This document shows positions 1 to 5,296 of a stretch of 13,533 nucleotides of DNA, in pieces. This DNA is from JBKJUK01 sp046590705 (GTDB lineage Bacteria; Acidobacteriota; Thermoanaerobaculia; Gp7-AA8). Position 1 is the first letter of the stretch; each line of letters begins with the position of its first letter. The notes beneath the pieces are model-generated. The model was not told the DNA's origin and did not search any database. It saw only the letters and a list, made by a program, of their open reading frames with translations. The stretch lies in assembly GCA_046590705.1 (NCBI GenBank), contig JBKJUK010000328.1, forward strand, positions 1-13,533, given 5' to 3'. The position numbers were made by a program, and so were the translations under genes.

Positions 1-397
1 GCACGCCCTGTTCGACGCATTGATCGATGATCAGATTGCTCACTTCGGCGAGCCGATAAACGTTCGCCTCGCGCGAGCGGAAATCGCCGCCTTTGATGGT
101 GTCGTAGAAGAGGCGAAAGGCACTGTCACCGTCGTTGCGGTAATTTTTCGCGGCGTTGATCCCGCCCTGCGCGGCGATGCTGTGCGCGCGGCGCGGCGAG
201 TCGTGATAGACGAAGCACTTCACGTTGTAACCGAGTTCGGCCATCGTCGCCGCTGCGGCCGCGCCGGCCAGACCGGCACCGACCACGATCACATCGAATT
301 TACGTTTGTTGTTCGGGTTGACGAGCTTGTATTCGAATCGCGCTTTGTCCCACTTCTGCGCGAGCGGCCCGTCCGGAATGTTCGACTTCAGTTCCAT
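1..397 (-). CDS. sdhA: Succinate dehydrogenase/fumarate reductase flavoprotein subunit, N-terminal part (cut by window edge)
   Basis: This is the catalytic FAD subunit of complex II, which oxidises succinate to fumarate on the cytoplasmic face of the membrane and passes electrons to the iron-sulfur subunit. Only the first 132 codons lie in the window. Residues 34-45 form the Rossmann dinucleotide-binding motif (FDVIVVGAGLAG, glycines at 40, 42 and 45). H72, in the context AHSIAAQGGINAA, sits where the family attaches FAD covalently. The opening MELKSNIPDGPLAQKW resembles the SdhA type paired with a single cytochrome b558 anchor. The ATG at 397-395 follows an AAGGAG about 11 bases upstream, a slightly long spacing. 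sdhC ends 31 bp upstream on the same strand, so the order is sdhC-sdhA, with sdhB expected just beyond the left edge. Identity is secure; the rest of the active site is not visible. Confidence 0.95.
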   Translation of the reverse strand, partial: MELKSNIPDGPLAQKWDKARFEYKLVNPNNKRKFDVIVVGAGLAGAAAAATMAELGYNVKCFVYHDSPRRAHSIAAQGGINAAKNYRNDGDSAFRLFYDTIKGGDFRSREANVYRLAEVSNLIIDQCVEQGV

Positions 398-428
398 GCG
401 TGGGGTTGCTCCTTGTGAACTCGAATCA

Positions 429-1106
429 TCAGCGAACCAGTCCGGTCAGGACGGCGATGGGGAAAGAGAGATTGCCGAGCGTGACCACGATCGCGAAGGT
501 GTGCGCGAAGTGACGTCTGAGGCTGTTGAACTTCGGATGATTCCAACCCATCGACTGAAACAGACTCCACAGTCCGTGCGAGAGGTGAAACCCGAGAGCG
601 ATGTTGGCGAGAATGTAAAAGAGACTTACGAAGATGTTTTGAAATCCGATCACCAGGTTGTGATACGGATGGCCCGGCTGAAAGTCGGGATGAACGTAGC
701 CGAGCGTGATGTGCAACAGGTGGTAAATGATGAAAAGCAGCACGATCACCCCGCCCCAGCGCATGGTGCGTGAAGCGTAACTGGCCTGTACGTAACGCGG
801 GTGGCTGTAGCCGACAGGGCGTGCACGGCGATTCATCAAAGTCAGCTGCGTGGCGCAGGTGATGTGAACCACTGTGGCCAGCAGCAGCCCGATGCGGGCG
901 ATCCAGAGAGCCGCTTCATGAGGAAGAGCCGGCTGGCCGAGTTCCCGGAGCCACTCTCCATAGTGATCCAGCGCCTCGGCTCCCATGTACAGCTTCAGAT
1001 TGCCGAGCATGTGAATCAGTACGAAACCGAAGAGCATGATGCCGGTGATGGCCATCAGATACTTCTTGCCGACGGCAGACCTGTAGAACCTGAGGGCCCA
1101 CGACAT
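429..1106 (-). CDS. sdhC: Succinate dehydrogenase cytochrome b558 subunit (membrane anchor)
   Basis: A 225-aa protein of the succinate dehydrogenase cytochrome b558 family, the single large haem-binding anchor that replaces separate SdhC and SdhD in many Bacteroidota, Acidobacteriota and Epsilonproteobacteria. Five hydrophobic segments are visible, at about residues 16-37, 67-89, 115-138, 152-178 and 203-223, as expected for the five-helix anchor. Histidines inside or at the ends of helices (H32, H81, H129, H132, H174, H177) are candidate ligands for two b haems. It transfers electrons from the SdhA/SdhB head to quinone in the cytoplasmic membrane. The ATG at 1106-1104 has a GAGGTG Shine-Dalgarno 8 bases upstream, and the length fits the family. 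It is the first gene of the minus-strand operon; sdhA starts 31 bp after its stop. I saw no clear -35/-10 box upstream. Confidence 0.93.
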   Translation of the reverse strand: MSWALRFYRSAVGKKYLMAITGIMLFGFVLIHMLGNLKLYMGAEALDHYGEWLRELGQPALPHEAALWIARIGLLLATVVHITCATQLTLMNRRARPVGYSHPRYVQASYASRTMRWGGVIVLLFIIYHLLHITLGYVHPDFQPGHPYHNLVIGFQNIFVSLFYILANIALGFHLSHGLWSLFQSMGWNHPKFNSLRRHFAHTFAIVVTLGNLSFPIAVLTGLVR

Positions 1107-1136
1107 TAAGAATTCACCTCGCGATTTGCATGTCCG

Positions 1137-1156
1137 GAAAGACAGAACGGTCTTTC
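1137..1156. repeat. Short inverted repeat in the sdhC leader
   Basis: GAAAGAC and GTCTTTC form a perfect 7-bp inverted repeat around AGAACG, ending about 30 bp upstream of the sdhC start codon. It could be a protein-binding site or a small RNA stem in the 5' leader of the succinate dehydrogenase operon. The seven-base arms could also arise by chance, so the functional reading is only a suggestion. Confidence 0.3.
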
Positions 1157-1240
1157 GTAGCGGACCACCCGATCAAGGGAGAGAAACGTGATGAATCCGC
1201 TGCTGATCATCTTAGCCCAAATTTCTCACACTCCTGCGAT

Positions 1241-1307
1241 GTCATTCCGAACGAGCACGACGTTCAATTCTCGGGTAAGAGGCTGACGATGCGACTGAGG
1301 ATCTGCG
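1241..1307. repeat. Degenerate fragment of a GTCATTCCGA-type palindromic repeat
   Basis: GTCATTCCGA at 1241-1250 matches the first ten bases of the end repeat of the intact palindromic element at 2583-2757. GAGGATCTGC at about 1297-1306 resembles the inner GAGGAATCTCC of the same element. The other half is missing or eroded. I read this as a decayed or partial copy. Confidence 0.35.
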
Positions 1308-1400
1308 CCAAGGGATCGCGATCGTCATTTCCACCGCGCTCACTGTGCGAAGATCGCTTCTAATGAACGGGTTTCTGATGATCGTTGCGAGGGCTGCCTT

Positions 1401-1507
1401 TGAGGGCCGGAGGCCCGGCATCGAAATAGCCCAGGCCGTGAGGCCTTGGGGTCTCGAATCGTTACGACGATGATTCCGAGCCCCGAAGGGGCGGCATCGC
1501 GACTTCC
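1401..1507 (-). repeat. Three-hairpin REP-like repeat, copy A
   Basis: Three GC-rich stem-loops lie in a row: GGGCC/GGCCC around GGA at 1404-1416, an imperfect stem CCCAGGCC...GGCCTTGGG at about 1429-1450, and GCCCC/GGGGC around GAA at 1480-1492. Read on the minus strand, the unit begins near 1507 with GGAAGTCGCGATGCCGCCCC. Its hairpin order and connecting words (CGATGCCG, ACGGCC, GGCTA) match copy B at 1661-1763 in the opposite orientation. The outer 28 bases match at 26 positions. Runs of GC-rich hairpins like this are typical of REP elements thought to be spread by REP-associated (IS200/Y1-type) transposases; no such gene is in this window. Confidence 0.7.
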
Positions 1508-1660
1508 GTGCAAGCTAGTCTGTGCTGTGATGCTCCGCAGATCATCGCGCAGAGAATGTTCAATTTAGTGAGTCGCTGTTCTCGAAAACGGCTGAAGCGA
1601 ATTCGTCGAGAACTATTCGCCAACCTGAGTAGTCGGATAACAACGACGGGGAGGTTGAAC

Positions 1661-1763
1661 GGAGGTCGCGATGCCGCCCCTTCGGGACTCTTGAATTCGT
1701 CGCGATGCGCGGTCCACGGCCTTACGGCCGTGGCTAAAGAGATGCCGCCCCACCGGGGCTCCG
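1661..1763 (+). repeat. Three-hairpin REP-like repeat, copy B (inverted relative to copy A)
   Basis: This unit begins with GGAGGTCGCGATGCCGCCCC and carries the same three structures in the same order as copy A: a CCCC-TTC-GGG hairpin at about 1677-1687, a perfect 8-bp stem CCACGGCC/GGCCGTGG with a TTAC loop at 1714-1733 followed by CTA, and GATGCCG leading into a GCCCC-ACC-GGGGC hairpin at 1747-1759. Copies A and B face each other across 153 bp, so transcripts through the region could fold into one large structure. Confidence 0.7.
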
Positions 1764-1800
1764 TGTGTTGGTTGCAGGAGCGATACTTACGATTCTCGGC

Positions 1801-1878
1801 GACTACTCGCTGCGAGGAACAACCCGTTCATGTCTGTAAAAACAGGCGTCGCGCGCCGATTCCCCACTCGCGATGACG
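1801..1878. repeat. Possible eroded palindromic repeat
   Basis: ACTCGCTGCGAGGAAC at about 1805-1820 and GATTCCCCACTCGCGATGAC at 1858-1877 look like imperfect opposite ends of a palindrome of the same general type as 2583-2757 (GAGGAATC-like inner words, ATGAC at the outer end). The arms pair poorly, so this may be a decayed copy or a chance resemblance. Confidence 0.25.
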
Positions 1879-1969
1879 CCCCGGTTGCGCGCGACACGAC
1901 GGCGTATGAGAATGCGGGCTAATTTCGTCGCAGAATCCTTGTAGCATTTGTTTCTGAAACTCGTACCTC

Positions 1970-2455
1970 TCAGGGAGCCTTCCGAATCCTGGCCACAAAT
2001 TCGTCCGCGAGATCGTTCGGGATGGGAATGGTGAGGTGATACTGCTGGATCTTCCAGCCGTCGCGGGTCAGCACCAGAACACCTGTACCGCGACAGACGC
2101 CGTATTTGCTGCTGTCGAGCATCTCGTCGAACCATGCCGTCCGCCCATTCTCTGCGAACTGAACATTTCGATTACGGGGAGTGAAGGTCCACCCCTTCCC
2201 TTTCGCGAAGTGCGGATGTGCATAGGAACGGAAGGCAGCTTTGTTCCACCGCTCGCTGGCGTCGGTGCCAAGAAATACCGCGTCTTCGGTCATCAGGTCG
2301 AAGTATCCCTGCTCGTCGGCGCGCGAGGCGGCCGTGTGCCAGAGGTCGAGTGCTTCAGCGACTGCAGGTGAACCGGTGCCACCGGGTGACGGCGCACTGC
2401 TCGCGCAGGCAGAAAGGAAGAGACAGCTCAGAAGTAACGCCATAGTCGAACGCAT
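1970..2455 (-). CDS. Predicted lipoprotein with SnoaL/NTF2-like domain
   Basis: A 161-aa secreted lipoprotein. Residues 1-16 form a lipoprotein signal peptide with a hydrophobic core and the lipobox LSAC, giving a lipidated cysteine at C17, then a short Ser/Gly/Pro linker. Residues from about 32 to 155 look like a SnoaL-like (NTF2-like, DUF4440/SnoaL_3-type) cone fold: an opening helix (AVAEALDLWHTAASRADEQG), the FDLMTEDAVFLGTDASERW segment, an ARTAWFDE-like strand (here RTAWFDEML), and a closing strand with the typical RDGWKIQQYHLT. Such domains bind small molecules or act as enzymes; the substrate cannot be inferred. The ATG at 2455-2453 has GGAGGT 8 bases upstream. The gene stands alone, with repeat-rich non-coding DNA on both sides, and is divergent from the gene at 2935. 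The family call is fairly firm; the function is unknown. Confidence 0.82.
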   Translation of the reverse strand: MRSTMALLLSCLFLSACASSAPSPGGTGSPAVAEALDLWHTAASRADEQGYFDLMTEDAVFLGTDASERWNKAAFRSYAHPHFAKGKGWTFTPRNRNVQFAENGRTAWFDEMLDSSKYGVCRGTGVLVLTRDGWKIQQYHLTIPIPNDLADEFVARIRKAP

Positions 2456-2582
2456 GTTGATCGACCTCCGAAATGAGAATATGCACTATTTCGAAACTCA
2501 TGTCTCGAAAGAGTTCACCCGATACCAGCGGATTTCGCCGCTCTCGTTTCCCGTCTGCATGGGTGCGGTATCCAAGTGCGGC

Positions 2583-2757
2583 CGTCATTCCGATGAGCAG
2601 GCCATCCAGTGCCATTCCAGGACGCTTGTCGTGCGAAGAGGAATCTCCGTTCCGCGCCGCGCTGAGGTAGGGAAAAGCGCGTCGGCGCGGATCGGAGATT
2701 CCTCTTCGCACTCCAGGCTTCGAAACGAGGCCGATCACGCGGCTCATCGGAATGACG
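2583..2757. repeat. MITE-like palindromic element, 175 bp, with perfect terminal inverted repeats and a long inner hairpin
   Basis: The ends CGTCATTCCGATGAGC (2583-2598) and GCTCATCGGAATGACG (2742-2757) are a perfect 16-bp inverted repeat. Inside, 2631-2649 and 2693-2711 are a perfect 19-bp inverted repeat. This extends after one T-T mismatch into TCCGCGCC/GGCGCGGA (2651-2658 and 2684-2691), then GCGCT/AGCGC with a 3-base bulge, around a 12-base loop. The architecture resembles the widespread bacterial palindromes that begin GTCATTCCGA and contain GAGGAATCTCC. There is no coding capacity and I could not see a clear target-site duplication. It is probably a non-autonomous mobile repeat. Confidence 0.8.
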
Positions 2758-2883
2758 TCGCTGAAGCTGACCAGTTGAACTGCAGCGTTGTGACAGGGAT
2801 GAGGAAATCAGTGAACGCAATGCAGATCGTGAAAACGGAAACCAGCCCTGCATTTCGCTCTCTGCTTGCTTCAAGCGTCAGGC

Positions 2884-2899
2884 TGGCACTCTCCTCGCA
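2884..2899 (+). promoter_or_regulatory. Candidate sigma-54 (-24/-12) promoter
   Basis: TGGCACTCTCCTCGCA matches the sigma-54 consensus TGGCAC-N5-TTGC-W except for one T to C change in the -12 element, with the GG and GC dinucleotides at the right spacing. A start about 12 bases downstream (near 2910) would leave a leader of roughly 25 bases containing the AAGGAG Shine-Dalgarno at 2922-2927. The placement is good, but a single near-match is weak evidence, and no enhancer-binding protein or upstream binding site is identified here. Confidence 0.35.
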
Positions 2900-2934
2900 C
2901 ACAATGAACCCGTACTTCAGTAAGGAGAAAAACA

Positions 2935-3483
2935 ATGGCAAGCAAGAAAGCTCAGAATCGTAGCAAGGCCACCAGCGGCGGAACGAAGAATGCTGGCGGC
3001 GACAGCAGCAATCGCAGTAATGAAGAGCTCTTTCGCAGCGTCGGAATCAATGCCGCAGCCGGATCGGTCGAGACGTCACTCGAAGAGGCTGGCGAAGCTC
3101 TGGACAAGGCTCGCACATATGTTAACGAGCAGCTCGCGAAAGCGAAGTCGTACGCAAAAGAGAACCCAGGTGCGGTAATCAGCGGACTGGCCGGTCTGCT
3201 ACTCGGAGCAGGTTTTCTCACAGCAGCTCTGACTCGCGGCGACGACAAAAAAAGTTCCTCCGGCACTCGAAGCAAGAAGACTTCTTCGAAAAGTTCGAAG
3301 TCAGGCGGTACATCGTCTCGCAAGTCGCCTTCACGAAAAGTTGCCAGCCCGCGTAAGGCGGCTTCGGCTAGCGCTGGTTCGTCCCGCAAGACGGGCAGCA
3401 CGACTTCTCGTTCGCGTAGCGGATCAGCCAAGCGTAGTCGTTCCGGTGGTAAGGCTTCGGGCTCTTCCAGCAGCAATTCGTAG
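2935..3483 (+). CDS. Membrane-anchored basic protein: YqjD/ElaB-like segment plus histone H1-like Ser/Lys/Arg-rich tail
   Basis: A 182-aa protein not matched to a named gene. Residues 1-30 are basic and Ser/Gly/Asn-rich. Residues 30-75 are a likely amphipathic helix (VETSLEEAGEALDKARTYVN), followed by AKENPGAVISGLAGLLLGAG, a glycine-rich hydrophobic segment at about 78-99. This layout recalls DUF883/ElaB/YqjD proteins, where a charged helix precedes ENPW-type residues and one C-terminal membrane helix. Unlike those, about 82 more residues follow (101-182), almost all Ser, Lys, Arg, Gly, Thr and Ala, with SPSRK (131-135) and SPRK (138-141) resembling the SPKK DNA-binding motifs of H1 tails. 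I infer a membrane-tethered nucleic-acid or polyanion binder, possibly stress related. The ATG has AAGGAG 7 bases upstream. A terminator follows at 3510, so it is probably monocistronic. Confidence 0.8.
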   Translation: MASKKAQNRSKATSGGTKNAGGDSSNRSNEELFRSVGINAAAGSVETSLEEAGEALDKARTYVNEQLAKAKSYAKENPGAVISGLAGLLLGAGFLTAALTRGDDKKSSSGTRSKKTSSKSSKSGGTSSRKSPSRKVASPRKAASASAGSSRKTGSTTSRSRSGSAKRSRSGGKASGSSSSNS

Positions 3484-3509
3484 GCGTTTCAGTGATCGAA
3501 ATCAGGAGG

Positions 3510-3548
3510 AGAAGGCCTTCGCAGCAGGAGGCCTTCTCTTCTCTTTCG
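3510..3548 (+). terminator. Intrinsic terminator after the H1-like gene
   Basis: AGAAGGCCT (3510-3518) pairs perfectly with AGGCCTTCT (3529-3537) around a 10-base loop. A pyrimidine-rich, T-containing tract (CTTCTCTTTCG) follows directly. It lies 27 bp after the stop codon of the H1-like gene. The T tract is interrupted by C, so termination may be incomplete. Confidence 0.6.
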
Positions 3549-3576
3549 TTTCGAATGGGTGAAGACGCCGGAGAGC

Positions 3577-3595
3577 GGGCGCGCGCAACGCGCCC
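3577..3595. repeat. REP-like GC hairpin
   Basis: GGGCGCG and CGCGCCC form a perfect 7-bp stem around CGCAA, followed by CCTAC. Hairpins of this kind (GGGCGCG...CGCGCCCCTAC) recur between genes in many bacterial genomes. It lies between the terminator and the methyltransferase start, which argues that the real methyltransferase start is downstream. Confidence 0.5.
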
Positions 3596-3638
3596 CTACT
3601 GGATGCTGCGAGAAGGCTCGTCGGCTAGACTGCGGCAG

Positions 3639-4247
3639 ATGCCGAAACAGTATGACCGCGAGTACTTCGACCGCTGGTACCGCAACAACCGCAACCGTGT
3701 CACTTCCCCGGCCGCGCTTCAGCGGAAAGTCCTGATGGTTCTCGGCGTCGCCGAGTACTTGTTCGAGTCTCCCACTCGTGCAGTTCTCGATGTCGGTTGC
3801 GGAGAGGCTCCATGGCAGCCAATTCTCGCGCGACTGCGGCCCAGGGCCAGCTACCTCGGGATCGATTCGAGCGAGTACGCAGTGCAGCGGTTCGGAGCGC
3901 GTCGGAACATTCGACATGGATCCGTGGGTGACCTCGACACTCTGGTCGAGCGAGCACAATTCGACCTGATCGTCTGCTCCGACGTACTGCACTACGTCGA
4001 GGAGGCCGAGTTGCTTCGCGGGCTCGACTCCATGCTCGCGCTGGCTTCCGGACTTCTCTATCTGGAAGTGATGACCATCGAAGACGCTCCACGCGGCGAT
4101 CTCACTGGATGGAAGCGGCGCAACGGCGACTGGTACCGCCGCAGATTCGAAGCAGCCGGCCTGGTGTCCTGCGGAATGCAGTGCTATCTGCCGAAAGACT
4201 TCGCACCCTCAGCCGCCGAACTCGAGACCACCCGTAGATTGAAGTGA
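3639..4247 (+). CDS. Class I SAM-dependent methyltransferase
   Basis: A 202-aa protein with a Rossmann methyltransferase core. Motif I is VLDVGCGEAPW at 49-59 (SAM-binding glycine loop), the acidic residue after strand 2 is D76 in YLGIDSS, and DLIVCSDVLHYV at 109-120 is the motif IV region that usually faces the substrate. The N-terminus KQYDREYFDRWYRN is a pattern often seen in small-molecule or lipid methyltransferases of this type. The frame stays open upstream to a GTG at 3492, but that stretch crosses a terminator and a REP hairpin, so I choose the ATG at 3639; an ATG at 3603 is also possible. Neither has a Shine-Dalgarno, so translation may be leaderless or weak. The last four bases overlap the GTG start of the acyltransferase gene, so the pair is probably coupled. 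The methyl acceptor is unknown. Confidence 0.85.
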   Translation: MPKQYDREYFDRWYRNNRNRVTSPAALQRKVLMVLGVAEYLFESPTRAVLDVGCGEAPWQPILARLRPRASYLGIDSSEYAVQRFGARRNIRHGSVGDLDTLVERAQFDLIVCSDVLHYVEEAELLRGLDSMLALASGLLYLEVMTIEDAPRGDLTGWKRRNGDWYRRRFEAAGLVSCGMQCYLPKDFAPSAAELETTRRLK

Positions 4248-5182
4248 AACCTGGTCACTTCGTGTATGTTTCACGTTCGATGTTTCTGCTGAACCAGTTG
4301 CGTGGCGCGCTGACGCTCTCGATGCTGCTCATGAATCTCGCTTTCTGGGGAATCCCTGTTCTCAGCCTGTCACTGCTCAAGCTTCTCCTGCCCCGCGGCC
4401 CCTGGCGTATTCGCACCATTCTCGGAGTCGCCTGGAGCGCCGAACGATGGAGCATCTTCAACAGCGGAATCCTCGAAGGAATGCTCGACATCGAATTCCG
4501 AATCGAAGGAGCGGACGGACTCTCCCGGGACAGGAACTATCTGATCATTTCCAATCACTCCACCTGGACCGACATCCTGGCGCTGCACCGCGCATTCTCA
4601 GCGAGGATTCCCTTCATCCGCTTCTTTCTCAAGCAGGAGTTGATCTGGCTTCCCATCGTCGGCCAGGCCGCCTGGGGACTCGAGTTCCCGTTCATGAAAC
4701 GTTACTCATCGGCGTATCTCGCGAGGCATCCGGAAAAGCGGGGCACCGATCTGAAGACGACCCGGGAGATGTGTCGCAGGTACGCCGATTTTCCGGTCAC
4801 GATTCTGAACTTCATCGAGGGCACGAGATTCACGAAAAAAAAACGGAAGCTTCAGAACTCCCCTTTTCAACGACTCCTCCGACCAAGGACAGGTGGAATC
4901 AGCTACGTTGTGGCCAGCTTCCGGGATCAACTCACCAGCCTTCTCGACGTGACCATCTCCTACCCTCGGGAGAACATCAGCATGTGGGATGTCCTCACCA
5001 ACAGCGTTCGCTTCGTGAAAATCTCGGTGCGGCAGCTGCCCATCCCTGCCGAATACATGACCGACGCGATCTGCGAAAGAGGCTCGACACGAGACGGTTT
5101 CAAAAAGTGGATCCAGCAGATCTGGCGGGAGAAAGACGAGCGCCTGAGATTGGAGTACGAGACGGAATCGGTTGCCGATTGA
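4244..5182 (+). CDS. YihG-like 1-acyl-glycerol-phosphate acyltransferase family protein
   Basis: A 312-aa membrane acyltransferase of the PlsC/LPLAT family, closest by eye to E. coli YihG. A hydrophobic N-terminal segment covers about residues 22-49. The catalytic motif is NHSTWTD at 104-110 (H105 and D110). FLKQEL at 128-133 and PFMKRYSSAYLARHPEKRG at about 149-167 match the YihG family closely, and EGTRF at 192-196 is the glycerol-phosphate-binding block. Such enzymes acylate lysophosphatidic acid or related lysophospholipids at the inner membrane. The GTG start at 4244 overlaps the methyltransferase stop (GTGA); an in-frame ATG at 4280 would be closer to the usual family start, and neither has a clear Shine-Dalgarno. 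A run of nine A (4835-4843) lies just after the EGTRF motif and encodes three lysines. Family assignment is firm; the exact lipid substrate is not. Confidence 0.88.
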   Translation: MKPGHFVYVSRSMFLLNQLRGALTLSMLLMNLAFWGIPVLSLSLLKLLLPRGPWRIRTILGVAWSAERWSIFNSGILEGMLDIEFRIEGADGLSRDRNYLIISNHSTWTDILALHRAFSARIPFIRFFLKQELIWLPIVGQAAWGLEFPFMKRYSSAYLARHPEKRGTDLKTTREMCRRYADFPVTILNFIEGTRFTKKKRKLQNSPFQRLLRPRTGGISYVVASFRDQLTSLLDVTISYPRENISMWDVLTNSVRFVKISVRQLPIPAEYMTDAICERGSTRDGFKKWIQQIWREKDERLRLEYETESVAD

Positions 5183-5245
5183 AGAAAGCTCGGAAACCGG
5201 CTCGGGCCATCGTTGTCATCTACCGACGATAACAACGCAAAAAGA

Positions 5246-5275
5246 AAAAGCCGGGAGCAGTCGCTCCCGGCTTTT
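5246..5275. terminator. Strong bidirectional intrinsic terminator
   Basis: AAAAGCCGGGAGC (5246-5258) and GCTCCCGGCTTTT (5263-5275) form a perfect 13-bp inverted repeat around the loop AGTC. Read either way, the GC stem ends in a T run (TTTTGTT on plus, CTTTTTCTTTTT on minus). It sits between the convergent acyltransferase and TonB-dependent receptor genes and should stop transcription from both sides. Confidence 0.92.
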
Positions 5276-5296
5276 GTTGGTTACTGCTTTGATTTG

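Larger units (their letters stand above)
1107..1969. other. Non-coding region between sdhC and the SnoaL-like lipoprotein gene, rich in palindromic repeats
   Basis: No reading frame here looks like a gene: those that exist lack Shine-Dalgarno sequences and recognisable domains, and they run through the hairpins. The part next to sdhC should hold the sdh promoter, but I cannot point to convincing boxes. A 7-bp inverted repeat lies in the sdhC leader (1137-1156). The middle carries two inverted copies of a three-hairpin repeat (1401-1507 and 1661-1763) with 153 bp between them. Degenerate fragments of a palindromic family with a GTCATTCCGA-type end lie at about 1241-1307 and 1801-1878. No clear intrinsic terminator is visible for the lipoprotein gene, which ends at 1970. 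Confidence 0.6.
2456..2934. other. Divergent intergenic region with palindromic element and putative promoters
   Basis: This stretch separates the minus-strand lipoprotein gene from the plus-strand H1-like gene. No reading frame inside it looks coding. The first 125 bp should hold the lipoprotein promoter, but no convincing boxes were seen. The centre is a 175-bp palindromic element (2583-2757). The last 180 bp leads into the H1-like gene and contains a sigma-54-like site at 2884-2899. Confidence 0.6.

Noticed and set aside
1401..1763. CRISPR array or tRNA cluster
   Set aside because: There are only two copies, they are inverted, and the repeats are multi-hairpin modules without regular spacers; no tRNA cloverleaf or T-loop motif was found.
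1130..1876. Plus-strand open frames in the sdhC-lipoprotein gap (1130-1363 and 1508-1876)
   Set aside because: The second runs through a repeat hairpin module, neither has a Shine-Dalgarno, and their translations look like arbitrary sequence rich in Arg, Ser and Cys.
2241..2963. Plus-strand frame of 240 codons across the lipoprotein gene and the palindromic element
   Set aside because: It is antisense to a real lipoprotein gene, crosses the MITE-like palindrome and overlaps the start of the H1-like gene; there is no domain or ribosome-binding site.
2952..3476. Long open frame (174 codons) antisense to the H1-like gene
   Set aside because: It is the complement of a low-complexity Ser/Lys/Arg-rich gene, which avoids stop codons on the other strand. 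It has no Shine-Dalgarno and no recognisable domain, and the sense gene has both a good start and a membrane segment.
3492..3638. N-terminal extension of the methyltransferase to a GTG at 3492
   Set aside because: The extension would be encoded by a terminator hairpin and a REP-like hairpin and shows no family resemblance; the family pattern begins at the ATG 3639.
4447..5232. Second plus-strand frame of 261 codons within the acyltransferase gene
   Set aside because: It is an out-of-frame shadow; the main frame carries the NHxxxxD and EGTRF motifs of the acyltransferase family.
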